Assembly: GCA_964059195.1 (NCBI GenBank) | Contig: CAXKWD010000002.1 | Location: forward strand, 50,246,923-50,310,922 | Source: Ectobius pallidus | Taxonomy: Eukaryota > Arthropoda > Insecta > Blattodea > Ectobiidae | Direction: 5' to 3' | DNA length: 64,000 nt | Shown here: positions 1 through 11,033 of the stretch, piece after piece | Layout: each line of letters starts with the position of its first letter | Numbering within the stretch: position 1 is the stretch's first letter | The notes under the pieces: model-generated | Databases searched by the model: none | Told to the model about the DNA's origin: nothing | The model's input: the letters and a program-made list of their open reading frames with translations, nothing else | Translations under genes and position numbers: made by a program

Positions 1-113
1 TTCCATCCGGCGCTGTGAATTGAAATCCGGCTTAGCTCAGTTGGTAGAGCATTGGCGCGAATAGCCAAAGGTCCTGGGTTCAAGTCCCAGTGTCGGAGGA
101 ATTTTTCTCCTAT
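1..113 (+). repeat. tRNA-like SINE unit, copy 1 (cut by window start)
   Basis: A tRNA-like cloverleaf can be drawn from about 28 to 100. It has an A-box (TAGCTCAGTTGGTAGAGC), an anticodon stem TTGGC/GCCAA around a 7-base loop GCGAATA, and a B-box arm CTGGG-TTCAAGT-CCCAG. A T5 run at about 102-106 could serve as a pol III terminator. The loop would read anticodon GAA, but the base before it is C rather than the U found in real tRNAs, and the acceptor stem is imperfect. Related sequence occurs at 40733-40857 and, inverted, at 36202-36306. Homology there extends both upstream and downstream of the tRNA-like core. I therefore read it as part of a dispersed repeat rather than a working tRNA gene. 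Confidence 0.7.
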
Positions 114-381
114 AGTGTTCTCACGTACTGGATTTATAGCCTATGATTTTCAACCAAAAATGAAGTTTCTAACTTCTGTTGCTGAACAAAAATGTAATTC
201 TTCCTTTATTATGTCAATAATTTTCCATATTCCTATTTTAATTTATCAATCAGACTTTCAAACATGGGTGTGCAGGAATGTATATTCCCCGCGTTGAAAG
301 GCGCACATCACTTTTCTTAAATTTTTCATGATTTTAGACCAGAAAAAGACAAATTTTGTTTCATCCTACTGGCTAGGGAAC

Positions 382-890
382 TCACTTACTTGCTTACACA
401 ATGACAATAGACAATTCCTAAGGAAGCTAAAGGAATATGATCAATTTATGGAATCCGGAGGTTCATTGCCGCGCTTACATGAGATCCCATTCAACCCTAT
501 TTTGTGCGAACTCCATCGAACTATCCTTTGCAAATCTCACTTCCGTCAAATCACCCTAATATTGTTATCCTACGTCTAGGTCTTCCAACTGGTCTGTTCC
601 CTTCGGGTCTCCCAGTCAATATTTTTTAGAGATGTCTTTTTTCCCCCATGCGTGCAACATGTCCAGCCCATATCTTCCGTGATTTCATTACCCTTTTTAT
701 ACTCCGTGAAGAGTACAGGTTGTGAAGCTTATCATTATGCAGTTTTCTCCAGTCCCCGTTTTCATCTCTCTTAGATCCAAATATTTTTCAAAGCATTCTG
801 TTTTCGAACACACTCAGATGATGTCCTCCCTGAAGAGTAAGGGATCATGTCTCACCCTATGTCAGCGACCATGACGATGTCACTCTATGA
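382..890 (-). mobile_element. Non-LTR retrotransposon (LINE) 3' end, antisense and decayed
   Basis: Read on the minus strand, frame-shifted stretches resemble the common C-terminal end of insect LINE polyproteins. There is a segment like 'KIFGSKRDENGDWRKLHN', then 'KSRKIWAGHVARMG', then a degenerate arginine/proline-rich segment and an 'MNLR-P'-like end near 455-480. It finishes at a tail rich in GTAA/GTAAG units (about 382-400 on the plus strand as CTTACTTGCTTA). Stops and frameshifts show it is dead. The same 3' tail recurs at 33243-33345 and, inverted, at 62380-62455. The clade was not determined. Confidence 0.6.
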
Positions 891-1038
891 CCATAACAGG
901 GAACTCTCTTGCTCGCCCTTAGTTTTCATCAGACTAAGGGTCATACCACTTGGCCAATAAACACCACATAGGCCTATATGATGTTTGCACAAATTATGTT
1001 AGGTGATGGCATATATAAAAAAAAGTTTGCGTGGGAAC

Positions 1039-1100
1039 TGAGCAAGGCCACCTTCAATTAAATTCACAATTGAATAGCATCTACACGGAAACACCAGCTC
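1039..1100 (+). repeat. Left member of a ~3-kb-spaced inverted repeat
   Basis: The block containing GAGCAAGGCCACCTTCAA, followed by ATTGAATA and ACGGAAACAC-AGCTC, recurs in reverse complement at 4010-4112 with the same internal order and small gaps. It may be the degenerate termini of a 3.07-kb element or two independent copies of a repeat. I see no target duplication. Confidence 0.5.
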
Positions 1101-2985
1101 AAATATTGTATTATATATTACATTTAAAAAAAACATAGTTTTATTATTGGTGGATACTTTAGCGTGTTACAATTCTATCTTCATTTGAATTTCTGGTGAA
1201 ATGGAAATCACGATTATGAGTAATGGTTCGTGTTGAAAGCTAATTTAATTTATAATTTACATAGACCATCCTTATGGTAATAATTTCATGTATGCTAATC
1301 TGTATTGTAATACACTTATATGATTTAATTAACGCACTGATAACTATGTAGATCATACGATTTTATTAAGTTGATTAGGTTACAGCTATTATTACATTTT
1401 ACAGCGATGTGCTCTGATTACCTAAATGACAAAAGATATCCCTTTCAAGCTGCCATTGTATTGGATAACACAGCTACGCTAGATATTGATATGATATTCA
1501 TTTTCACGTCATTGGAAACTACATCAGTTGGTGGTTAGTAAAAGCGTTAAATAAAAACAAATAAAGGTCCCACCTAAGCCCGCTGTGGAAATTACAAATT
1601 AAGCATCCACTGTGCTCCGTTCAAGTTATAATTAAAACAAACATTGTCAGTCATTTTTTTTTAATAAGAATACATTTTCATTGTGCACTTTTTCATATGC
1701 CTACATGCTTCTCTCTTTGCAAATAATATGTAATGGACTCTAACATTATTAGATTTTTTATTAAAACCTTTTTTTAATATTCCGTTCATGCAGTAAATGT
1801 ATTCCGAAAATTGTCAGTGATGTAAAAACCGTATGCTAAAATTTCGATTGACAAATATATGTCAAGTTGTTGTTGTTCTGTTATGATAATACAGTAGTTA
1901 TCATTTGACAAAAGCCCAAACTCTACATCAAAACGCTTATTGTTAGTCACTTATCATTGACGTTACACATCAACGTATAGACCAAATGTTCTACAGTTCA
2001 TGGTTACTTAACTTGTAGGATAATACAACAAAACTTTAAATTAATTATCAATATTTAACCTTAAATCTTTTTAATAGACTGTCCAGCAGTGTCAAAATTT
2101 ATCATACCCAAGTTTCAAAACTACCATACTACTAATTCTACCTTGAGAGCAAATTCTTTTTATTATACAAGAGTTTTATTATTTAAAGCTTTGATATCTC
2201 ATTGCATTTAAATTGAATGCTTTTCGACTGCTATACCTTGTGGCAATAAAGATATAATAACATTATTATTATATTAAAATCCCCTTCGTATAGGGCCCAT
2301 TAGAATAAAATCCTTGACTAAATTCAATTCAATATTTTAGCCAAAATTGTATTAAAACACAACAGCAGTGAATAAAATATTTCATTCGTATATATTGACA
2401 CAGTTTTCGCATATATATGATGACAAAAAATGAATACGTTAATGGTGACTGACTTCTGCACACATAGGTTAGAACGATGTAAGTTCCTTGTAGAATAGCT
2501 GCTTTAATATAAACAAAAGCAACTAAAAGCTATGATACCTAATATTAGTTTAATATCTTTTCCCTCCAACATAAGGTTAGATAACATAATCCTAGGAAAC
2601 TAATACTATATTTAAAGTAGTTTCTTAATACATTAGCTTTTTACGCCATATAAATTATGAAATATGCTTTATTGTGTAGGATATTCTTTTCGAGCAAATC
2701 TGACAGAAAATTAAACTTCATATAGATACGTTATATTAATGGCTGATGAGTGCAGCATTATATTTTATATTCGTAAGTATATTCTAATAATTTCCTGTGA
2801 CATATCAAAAGAGCTCCATATCTCTTTAAGCACCCTATTTCCGGTGGATGGAAGAACTGCTCCTTTGAGTTTCCAACGCTGATCTTACAAAAGTAGTCCT
2901 TAAAAAACCAAAAAAGAATAACGATTGTCTAACCCTGAATATGTGGATATAATACATTCAGTACTTTATTATCAGGATTTTGCAA
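1101..2985. other. No recognisable feature
   Basis: This is AT-rich sequence with no coding signal, transposon terminus or tRNA-like box that I can support. It lies between the members of the inverted pair at 1039-1100 and 4010-4112, so it may be the interior of one old element. Confidence 0.3.
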
Positions 2986-2994
2986 ATCTCTACT

Positions 2995-3110
2995 TGTACT
3001 TAGGGGGATACTTCTTACTACAGTCGGTTGAGGCAAGTGCGCTATAAATTGGAAAGTCGCGGGTTCGATCCCAATGAGGAAATAGTCATGCTGATAATTA
3101 AATATCACTG
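2995..3110 (+). repeat. tRNA-derived SINE head
   Basis: A tRNA-like A-box-type stretch (CAGTCGGTTGAGGCAAGTGCGC, about 3020-3042) is followed 20 bases later by a near-consensus B-box (GGGTTCGATCCC, about 3061-3072). Spacing and order fit an internal pol III promoter of a SINE. The body beyond about 3110 is not recognisable. Confidence 0.55.
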
Positions 3111-3282
3111 AAATTAGACATCTAAACAACAAAATTTGAATCCACTTATTTCCTGCAGAACTCTCAAATTGCGAACAAAGTCGTTTTGTTATTAAAGAAT
3201 GTATATCAACTTACGGATAGATAGGTCTGCATACTTATTTAACTAGCGTAAAATTAGATAACCTTGATGTTTTATATTTCAA

Positions 3283-3812
3283 GGCAATACGTATCCATAA
3301 AAATCACACTTTTCATGGTTAACCGGTATAATGAATAGGCCTACATTATTAAGTACATTTTAGATTTTTAGATACGTTCTTTAACTTTGAAGGGATTTTT
3401 AAATGTAGCTTTTTTTTTTGCAGTCCAACAGCTTTTAAGTCCTCGTTTTCTTCATTATTTGAATTATTTAATAAATCTTACTTAGAAATTAGTGATATAA
3501 ATCATGTACCCCAAACGTTGTCATATGTGTTTAGAAAAAAATCTTCTACAGAAGGTAACACGTATCCATGGAAATCACATAATGAATAGGCCTACATTAT
3601 TAAGTACATTTTAGATTTTTAAGATACCTTTTTTTAACCCTGAAGGGGTTTTTAAATGTCGCATGAATTTTTTTCAGTACGGCGACTTTTACGTGCTCGT
3701 TTTCTTGATTATTTGAGTTATTTAATACATTTTACTTTGAATTTAGTGATATCAATCATGTACCCCAAACGATGTCATATGTATTAAGAAAAAATCTTCT
3801 GCAGAAGGAAAT
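3283..3812 (+). repeat. Tandem duplication, two ~265-bp units
   Basis: Two head-to-tail units share successive landmarks. These are ACGTATCCAT, AATGAATAGGCCTACATTAT, a TTTTAGATTTTTA stretch, a GAAGGG-TTTTTAAATGT stretch, CTCGTTTTCTT-ATTATTTGA, TCATGTACCCCAAACG, and TCTTCT-CAGAAGG. The first unit runs about 3283-3550 and the second about 3551-3812. Divergence by substitutions and small indels makes the duplication moderately old. Each unit ends in a small palindrome around CTTCTNCAGAAG. Confidence 0.85.
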
Positions 3813-4009
3813 GAAAATTTGAGAAAAATATGCATATAATTTTTAAAAAATAACTATAGGCCTACAGTTTTCTAAAAACAACTTAGAACATTTTAATGAG
3901 GCGGCTAAGCCACAAAAATTTAAACAAGCAAATTATTACGTCCACAAGCAATTGAAAATCTTTTTAATACCGGTAGTTCAATGTTAGTACATAGTTGTAA
4001 TTTTAGCAG

Positions 4010-4112
4010 AAATTTAGAGCTTGTGTTTCCGTAACTTATACTCCAACGCCAACTATTAACACACCTTATTCAATCGTAAAATTAGTTGAAGGTGGCCTTG
4101 CTCGGTTGCTAT
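4010..4112 (-). repeat. Right member of the inverted repeat paired with 1039-1100
   Basis: The reverse complement carries GAGCAAGGCCACCTTCAA, then ATTGAATA, then ACGGAAACACAAGCTC. This is the same order as at 1039-1100, with an extra ~25-base insertion between the second and third blocks. A short open frame starting at 4086 lies on this repeat and has no recognisable product. Confidence 0.5.
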
Positions 4113-4379
4113 CTTGATTCACTTGTTTCCTACTCGCAGAGGTATTATGTTTTCTTTACATCGGTGGACAGAAGGATCATGAACGCATGCCTAAATGGGA
4201 AAATATTGAATGATTTAGACGAAACTCACTATGCTGGGGGGAACTCGAATGAGCGGCGCACTTTAATCATGAAATGCACCTCGAAGTTAGGTTTTTACTT
4301 TTTTAATTAACAATCGCTTTAATTGTTTATGCATGATTTGAGTAAAGTTCATAAATATGGAGTAGTTATTTATGAATCT

Positions 4380-4690
4380 GAGTGAGGTTTTCGCGGGGTT
4401 TCCCTCACTGTATAAGGTGAATACCAGATCCGGGACACGTCCCCCTCGACAATAGACTGATGAACAAGAGTAAACTTAACTGAATAAAATACCGAAGTAA
4501 ATTCATTAAACATTTTCCCTGTGTTCTATGATCAAGAGAGGGTGACGCGACGAGATTAGAACAAATGCGAAATCGGTCGTTGGACCGGAGATATAGCCTA
4601 TGGCTTAGGTACTTCGGGGGTGGCAGGCGGTGCCAACAAAGAAAATAAAATAAAATAAAATAAAATAAATAAATAAATAAAGTTCATGCA
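4380..4690 (+). repeat. Probable retroposon fragment with A-rich tail
   Basis: A comparatively GC-rich segment begins with a block like GAGTGAGGTTTTCGCGGGG. It contains GATCCGGGACACGTCCCCC and ends after GGCAGGCGGTGCCAAC in a simple A-rich tail of AAAAT units followed by AAAT units (about 4640-4681). The composition jump and A-rich tail fit retroposition. The family cannot be named from sequence alone. Confidence 0.4.
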
Positions 4691-5551
4691 TCTGTGGTTC
4701 ATTTTAATAGTTTTATTTCGAATCTGTATGCCCATGTGGCAGCGCAAGATTAGTTTTATTCGTTTAATTATTTATAATTATTACGTAAAACAATATAGGC
4801 CTAATTAATCTCAATAATCGTTAGTAGAGTATGTCGCTCTTGGTAAACTGGTTTCCCGTACTAAGTGGTAGGAGACATTAAGTTAAACTTTGCTCTTCCT
4901 TAAGTGTATAAAAGTAGTTACATGTGACTGCAATTGTTTCCAACAAGATTGTTTAAATCTTCCCCTGGGGAAATTTTCTGGCGTGAGAAGAGCCACTGGG
5001 GACTATTTTGTTTGACTATGGTCGCTGGACGATCCCTGGAGGGAAATAAATCGAATGCACAGCTTAATCATGCGCTTAATTAAACAGTTTGATTATAATA
5101 CCAACCCTTTCATGCTAAATTTCCCTTCCCACTCACCACTACCTACGGTCTCGAATTTCCCTCTCCGACTTAATGAGCCTATCTTGTACATTTAATCTAT
5201 TCCACTGAATCAGTAAGTGTAGGTCAATTAGTATTATTAAATTCAACTAACTAAATCATTGATCCGAATGTCTTAAATATCACTGTTATATAACAAGTTA
5301 GCATATTTATAGGTATGTAAAGTACATTTTAGAAGCTCGCATAACTTTTTGTCTGAAAAAGCGGGAATCTTCTTTTCTTAATTTGAGAAGGCCAATTAGA
5401 TTCTCAGATCTCGATTTCGTTATAAAAATCTGAAGTTTGAAGAGTTTACGCGTATAATGATAATAAATTCAGTAATATTCCGGAAGTTTGGCCCAGTGTA
5501 AACGCTGCAAACCATAAGCTTACTTCTATTATTTTACTCTTTTATAATTAG

Positions 5552-6241
5552 TAGAGATGCTATTTTGCGGTGAATAAAAATGTTAAATTTCTGTATAAAA
5601 ATTGGGTCTATTACGGTGTTATTTCGCACAAAAAATTTCGGTGTTATTTCGCATAAAAACTAAATACATTTTTAGCCTTTGTGGTGCAAATAATTGTGTA
5701 TTTCTGCACATGAGCATGATCAAGAAAACCTGAATGGAAAATGTGCACCATTACCCATAAAAATAAAGTTTAGAGTATTTCTACAGGCCTATTTTATTCT
5801 AAATTGCACCCATCCCCAAAGTACAAACTTAAAGCAGTTTCCACATTTTGAGGAAGAAGTCTTGTCCTCTTATCGGTTAGAATGTCTGAATATCCTGAGA
5901 AAGCTCTCTCAGCATCTACATTATTCACCGAAATAAAAATGCTTTTATATTCAGAACTTAGGCCTACATGTTTAAGAATTGTTATTACCATTGATTATTG
6001 AATTTTTTGTTGTATTAATGAGCACAAATTATTTAGTTATTTTATCTGAAACCCGAGATTTTCCTTGAAAGTAAAAAAAAATCGTTAAAAAAAGAGGAAT
6101 TTCGCGCAAAAAACGCGTTTTTTCGCGGTTAAAACCGACAATAATTCCACGTAGGAATGTTTGAAACACAAGATTATTGCTTAATCAATAGTAATAACAA
6201 CAATTCACGAATCCGTCATTCGCGAAAACTAGGTATCTCTA
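5552..6241. mobile_element. hAT-type transposon, internally deleted, with 8-bp TSD
   Basis: The element begins TAGAGATGC and ends GGTATCTCTA, giving inverted termini TAGAGATRC. It is flanked by a perfect 8-bp duplication ATAATTAG (5544-5551 and 6242-6249). Both subterminal zones carry TTTCGC/TTCGCG words, such as TTTCGCACAAAAAA on the left and TTTTTTCGCGG on the right. This resembles the clustered subterminal motifs of hAT elements. At 690 bp it is far below an autonomous hAT, yet it keeps a transposase C-terminal fragment on the minus strand. Confidence 0.88.
5794..5991 (-). pseudogene. hAT transposase C-terminal dimerisation domain fragment
   Basis: The minus-strand frame of 65 codons contains the stretch 'NVDAERAFSGYSDILTDKRTRLL' followed by 'ENVE'-like and 'ALSLYFGD' segments. 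This matches the usual hAT C-terminal dimerisation pattern (D-x-E-R-x-F-S ... L-T-D-K-R-x-x-L ... L-x-x-Y-F). The rest of the transposase, including the catalytic residues, is missing. It lies inside the TSD-flanked element 5552-6241, so the domain belongs to that element. The apparent Met start is probably incidental. Confidence 0.75.
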
Positions 6242-6486
6242 ATAATTAGTTAGCCTATACAAGAAATTAAACAGGAAGCCAAGTTTCCAGTGATCTTGCT
6301 GTTATCCTTTTAACCTACATGCTGTGGCTTTCAACCGACGCCGTAACATCTAAAGGACAAGCGTACAAACAGATCGACAGTCAACATTTGCATTCAATCT
6401 GCTATTGATTCCTTCTCGGTTGGAATTAATAAGGAGAACAAGCTCTTTAACGTTCCGCAGAATTACGTAATATGCTAGGGTGTGTA

Positions 6487-7212
6487 CAGGCCCGATGAGA
6501 GGGAGGGGCAGCCGGGGCAGCAGCCCCGGGCCCTAAAAGGGGGCCCGGGGGGTTTATTTTTAACTTTCTGAATTTACTCTAAAATAAAATTGGTTATAAG
6601 TCACTGAACAGCTTAAGTTATGTTTTATGTGTTTATTTTATCTGCATTGTCCTGTCGTATAACGGTGACACGGAATTAATCAGTTAATCTGAAACGGATT
6701 ATTCTTGAAGAAAAATTGCTATTTTTGAAAAGTAGAAGCAGAAATCCTTTTGGACTCAACAGTAGGCCTTACTAACGTTCGGCATTTAAAATCATAATTT
6801 TCAAAAGATTAAACTGGTACATACAGATAAAATTGTTCCTAATTAGAACATTTTAATGCATTTTTCCGTTTCACGCCCGGCATCACATAACCGATTCGGT
6901 CCAAAATCAATAGGCTTCGTCCCTTGGGCGTTATAAATGGTGTACCAAGTTTTATGAAAATCGATAAAGCGTATTTGAGTTATCGCGCGTACAGACACAC
7001 GGACAGACAGTCAGACGGACACATATTTTCCTGTTTACTAGACAATCTCATAAAGTACCAGTACCATTCTGGCATTTAATAATTACGTAATATCATTACA
7101 TAATCTTTTTGTTGCATACATTATAAAGGGCAAGTTGGGTAGTGAATTTAATACTTGACGGGGGCCCGGGAAAATTTGTCCCTGGGGCCCTTGCTTTCTT
7201 TCCACGGCCCTG
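6487..7212. mobile_element. hAT-type MITE with GC-rich ends and perfect 8-bp TSD
   Basis: The termini are CAGGCCCG on the left and CGGCCCTG on the right, flanked by a perfect duplication GGTGTGTA (6479-6486 and 7213-7220). The ends are strikingly GC-rich (GCCCCGGGCCC and GGGGGCCCGGG blocks) while the interior is AT-rich. No transposase remnant is visible. Another repeat family (6868-7083) has inserted into the interior. Confidence 0.88.
6868..7083 (+). repeat. Dispersed 'GTGCCAGTATG' family, fragment nested in the hAT element
   Basis: Landmarks appear in order: ACCGATTCGGTCC, GTACCAAGTTTTATGAAAAT, CGATAAAGCGTATTTGAGTT, ACACACGGACAGACAG and CTCATAAAGTACC, ending near TTCTGGCATTTAATAA. The same landmarks occur at 17640-18190 and 18555-18775. 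Its position inside 6487-7212 makes it the younger insertion, or a component of that element. Confidence 0.75.
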
Positions 7213-7220
7213 GGTGTGTA

Positions 7221-8075
7221 GGCCTAATTATTTTAAATAACATACAAATAAATAATTTAAATAGAGAAATACTTGAATAATGTAAAAAAAATCTCCCTGA
7301 AAAACCAGGTTACTCTACGGAACTAAGAAAAATACGTTACATATCTACTTCAACTGAATGTAAACCAACCATTTTGCAAAAATGGCAACTCTGTGTAGTA
7401 TACAAATAATTATGTAAAAAAAATATAAAGAATCATCTAGAATCTTACGATACATTTTAACAATACTCTCCTTAGAAGTGCCAAGAGAATGTTATTTGCA
7501 ATATTGAAGCTTGCGCTAGAAAAGGCTTCCTCACGCCTTTACAAGTAGGCCTAAGTCCGAGATTATTTCAAGTGAACTACAATATTAAATAAGTGTTAGT
7601 AACTTTTTCAAGATTGCGGAAGTCGTAAATACGAAGATTATTTATCAAAATATGAACAGACCTCTCTGGGCAGCGAGGTGATCATGTTTACGTTCTGGTA
7701 AGGAACCCAGCAGAGCGAATGGGACAAGGAAGACAGCACAAGCAATGTTATATCATACAATACAATAAAATTTCACTTGTATTGACTAGATTAATTATAC
7801 GGAGTGTAACTCGAATTGATTTGATGTAAAGAGACTGGCACTCAAATATTAACCTATGAACATAGTTCGGTTTCAGATTCATGAGCGAAGGGGTGAGCAG
7901 GAGTAAGGTAAACATTAAGGGTGGGGTTAGCCTCTGCTGAGTATCCGTCAACGCAAAAAAAAAGCGTAGGGGTGGGGAGTGGACCTGGCGGAGGCAGTTA
8001 TGTGTTCCCTAACCAACATAAATCACTTCGCATTATAACGGAAAGATTCCATGCACTCGCCTGTACATATCGTAG
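7221..8075. other. No recognisable feature
   Basis: AT-rich sequence without supported coding or transposon signals. The short frames here show no domain. Confidence 0.3.
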
Positions 8076-8220
8076 GGTAGAGAGAGAGAGAGAGAGAAAG
8101 AGCGAGAGAGACCGAAAGAGAGAGAGCGAAATAGAGCGAAACCGAGAAAGGGGGAAAGAGAAGGAGGGAAGAAAGGGAGAAAGAGAGTGAAAAAAGAACG
8201 GGAGTGAGAAGGAAAAGAAA
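8076..8220 (+). repeat. Degenerate (GA)n / purine-rich tract
   Basis: About 145 bases of nearly pure purine on the plus strand, grading from clean GAGAGA units to GAAAGGGAGAAAG. The Arg/Glu-rich and Ser/Leu-rich open frames on both strands are by-products of this tract. Confidence 0.95.
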
Positions 8221-8354
8221 TCGTAAAAATATCTGTATGAAGACTGTATGGGAATGAAAGAATAGATGCTCACTTTCTGTTCCAGCTGTAGTGATCAATG
8301 GCAGAGGGTCGATCATATAAATACGAAAAGAATAGCATTCGCAACAAGTCCGTT

Positions 8355-8420
8355 ATTCTTCACTCATGAGAGGCGGTATTCGAACCCATGCAAGTGAAAG
8401 TAATATCCTGACCCACAACA
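8355..8420 (-). repeat. Possible SINE B-box fragment
   Basis: The minus strand reads GGGTTCGAATACCGCC, a close B-box match, preceded by a weak A-box-like stretch. It is isolated, so this is only a possible tRNA-derived fragment. Confidence 0.3.
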
Positions 8421-9115
8421 GTGAGTTTATACTTCATCTTTTGTATCTTCCTGATATACGTCTTCTGGTGTTTAATTCAGCCACCGATATGGAAATGTCT
8501 GACTGCGCTGTTTAGCCTTCCCTGCGAAACAGTAAAATTGAGAAAGTTCTGTTCATAAGCTCCCATTATTATTATTGTTGTTATTATTATTATTTATGAG
8601 GTAATAATAAACTGTAGCTACAATTTTCTAAGAACAATCATATGTTTGGATGATTTTAACAGTCGCATTCCAATGCTCATTGTTGTACCAATTAATATCA
8701 ACGGTTTGGGGTGGTGAATGAGGTAGTATGTATACCTAACCAACACTGCATTGATAAATTATTTATTTCTGCGATCACGGCCTGGAGATGTTATGCTACT
8801 AACCAAATGAGACAAGACAAGAAGGTTTAAGAATAAAGAATTTATAATTAGAAAATATTGCATTTATTATGAAGCGAATAAGGTAAAGCTTAAATAAATA
8901 AAAATATAGTTATATCTATACGTATGAACGTATGAAGAGTTACAGCTAAGAAAGATCGTAATCCACGTTTGAAATGCAGTGACTTTCAGTGACATTTTGT
9001 AGTTTAATACAGATCGAATGCAAATATGATTCTGTTCGACCAAAAAAAGATAATCTATTAGCTTTTATTATTTTTCTCACAATATTTTGACGTTAGATTA
9101 GCGATCTTTTCTTCC
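8421..9115. other. No recognisable feature apart from a short TTA-rich run
   Basis: AT-rich sequence with a short interrupted (TTA)n stretch near 8567-8595. No coding or transposon signal. Confidence 0.3.
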
Positions 9116-9119
9116 TCTT

Positions 9120-9466
9120 CGACTTCTTTCCCTGAGTTTTACCTCCCCCTTATATTTCCGTGGCCCATGCCGCCCGGGCCTTACAGGACCGCCATATTCA
9201 TGGGTGGAAGTTTCTATGGTTCACATACTTTTTAGACCAGACGAAGACATAGAGGCCATGAGTGATCAGCCCAATGCCGAAACAACACGAACACATAGGC
9301 TGATACACACCAGTTACACACACTCGTTCATTCCGAACAAGGCTAGGATAGATGAAGGCGATATTGACGGTCACATGATATCTGGGAACCTAAACTTTCC
9401 TCACATTCGTCTCGCAGGTGAGGAAAAACACCGGAAAAAAACTCACTAGGAAACTTGTCCCGACCA
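9120..9466 (-). mobile_element. tRNA-derived SINE, antisense copy
   Basis: The reverse complement of this block follows 49871-50290 landmark by landmark. These are CTTGGTCGGGACAAGTT, CCTCACCTG-GAGACGAATGT, a block ending GGGCTGATCACTCAT, GCCTCTATGTCTTCGTCTGGTC, and the 3' part GTCCTGTAAGGCCCGGGCGGCATGGG with GGGGGAGGTAAAACTC. The promoter-bearing head is truncated at 9466. A 3'-only copy sits at 19409-19480. A short frame starting at 9204 runs antisense through this SINE and is not a gene. Confidence 0.8.
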
Positions 9467-9904
9467 AGAATAGATTATTAGGGAATTCAACAAGTAGTTT
9501 AAGGCCCCAAAACGTAGTAGCACAAAATAAGATATATTCAGCAGGAACGATTTTCGGGTGGTGACCCAGGTGTGGAAGCCAACTATACCCTAAACCCTAT
9601 ACCCTAAACCTAAGCAAAAAAACCCTAATCTGGCACCACTAAACAATAAATTGTTTAAAAAACAAGTCTCGAATTGATTAAAACAAACTTGTAATGGTAC
9701 TTTTACTCACTTTGTTTTCCATTATTCATTCTCAATTGTAATTTTTTTAATTTTTAACATGAGGTATTTTGTTTGTATCTCTGTTATGATATTGTAATTT
9801 ATTTTTTCTTATCATTATTCATGTATTTATTTCATATAAACAATCTTATTGTCTTCGCCCAAACCTATAATATGTTTGTTTTTTATATAATGTTTATAAT
9901 ATAA

Positions 9905-10060
9905 ATTTAGTATGACTGAACTGACCCCGAACACGAGCTATGCTCATGCGGGGAAAATAATACTCTCTTGTAATTGTAATAATTGTGTTTAGATTATTTA
10001 TATTTGTATTTGTAACAATTTTGTAATAATTTGTATTTTTGTATTTGTAATAATTAGATT
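9905..10060 (+). repeat. Possible LINE 3'-UTR with GAGC hairpin
   Basis: A short GC-rich hairpin-like block (CCGAACACGAGCTATGCTCATGCGGGG) sits in long AT-rich sequence and is followed by repeated TTGTAATAATTTGTATTT-like units. A similar block (CGAGCACGAGCTCCTGCTCTTTCGGGG) is at 14098-14127. The arrangement resembles the 3' ends of some insect non-LTR elements. No coding part is attached. Confidence 0.35.
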
Positions 10061-10069
10061 AGAACTGTT

Positions 10070-10177
10070 CCCGACGTTTCGAAGGACATGCTGCCTTCAT
10101 CTTCAAGGGAATTGACGTTCCACGTCCTTCTCCAACGCCCTTGAAGATGAAGGCCTTCGAAAGATCGGGAACAGTTG
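10070..10177. repeat. Imperfect inverted repeat (hairpin)
   Basis: GTTCCCGACGTTTCGAAGG followed by CTTCATCTTCAAGGG on the left pairs with CCCTTGAAGATGAAGG and CCTTCGAAAGATCGGGAAC on the right. The arms are about 40 bases, separated by about 30 bases. It looks like two inverted fragments of one dispersed repeat or a small foldback. Confidence 0.7.
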
Positions 10178-10557
10178 GCTCACCACCCGAAAAACGTTCA
10201 CTCAGCTTCTTCACCAGGAAAACCTCTGATCTTACAAAATAGAAGAGATATATTCAGTATTTATAAAATAGAACAGGTCAACTATAACTTATCTCGTCTG
10301 TAGGGTGATGAAAAGGTTCAGGAGTAACAAATTGCATTTCACTGCTAGAACTGTCAAATATATCTATGTCATCACAATCACAATCCGATTTCTGAAGCCT
10401 CCACTAAGAAGCTCCTTATAGCCGTAATTACACTGGAAGAAATGAAAATTGATTTCGTTTTAGGATTTTTAATGATAGGGGTGTACTCCTAAGTAGGATC
10501 TACAGACACGTGACTGTTGCATTTATGCCCATATCAAGGGAGCAAATTCAATGTAAC

Positions 10558-10820
10558 AATTCTAGAGTGATAGGGAAAAAGCGAATAAGTCAAAATATCA
10601 AAGTTTTAAGAGAGACAAAACACAATTTATTTCCACAGCACTGTTACAATATTTAGTTCAGTCCACTACATATTTTTACGCAGTATCTTATGCTATGTAA
10701 AAATATATGGATGGGCTGATCTAAATATTGTAACAATGCTGTGAAAATCAATTGTTTTTTTGTCTTTCCTGGAACTGCGGTATTTTGACTTATTCGCTTT
10801 TTTCCTATCACTCTAGAATT
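10558..10820. mobile_element. Near-complete palindromic MITE / foldback (~263 bp)
   Basis: The left arm starts AATTCTAGAGTGATAGGG, continues AAAAAGCGAATAAGTCAAAATA, and reaches CACAGCACTGTTACAATATTTAG. The right arm repeats these in reverse complement (CTAAATATTGTAACAATGCTGTG ... TATTTTGACTTATTCGC ... CCTATCACTCTAGAATT). The arms are about 120 bases with a loop of roughly 30. A minus-strand frame overlapping here is a by-product. No clear target duplication was resolved. Confidence 0.85.
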
Positions 10821-10980
10821 AATTCTTGTTTTTTTTCTGACAATGTGAATGGCATTACAATAATAATAGTACAAAACATAAACGAAATATCCCTGAAGAA
10901 AAAAAATATGTAAAACATAAGTGCACAAATAAAAGTTGTATTTTAGTGTAATATGTTATGTATGACATTCTCTTCGTGTA

Positions 10981-11033
10981 AAGAAAGAAAGTGAGAGAAA
11001 GAAAGAAAAAGAGAGAAAGAGAGAGAGAGAGAG
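10981..11033 (+). repeat. (GAAA)/(GA)n microsatellite
   Basis: Purine tract of GAAA units grading into clean GAGA units. Confidence 0.95.

Noticed and set aside
28..100. Functional tRNA gene with anticodon GAA
   Set aside because: The position before the anticodon is C instead of U, the acceptor stem is imperfect, and the sequence recurs within a larger dispersed repeat.
7921..8316. Arg/Glu-rich (plus) and Ser/Leu-rich (minus) frames
   Set aside because: Both strands of a degenerate GA tract.
9585..9632. Telomere-like CCCTAAACCCTATACCCTAAACC stretch
   Set aside because: Only a few irregular units, and not the CCTAA unit usual for insects. Too short to call an interstitial telomere.
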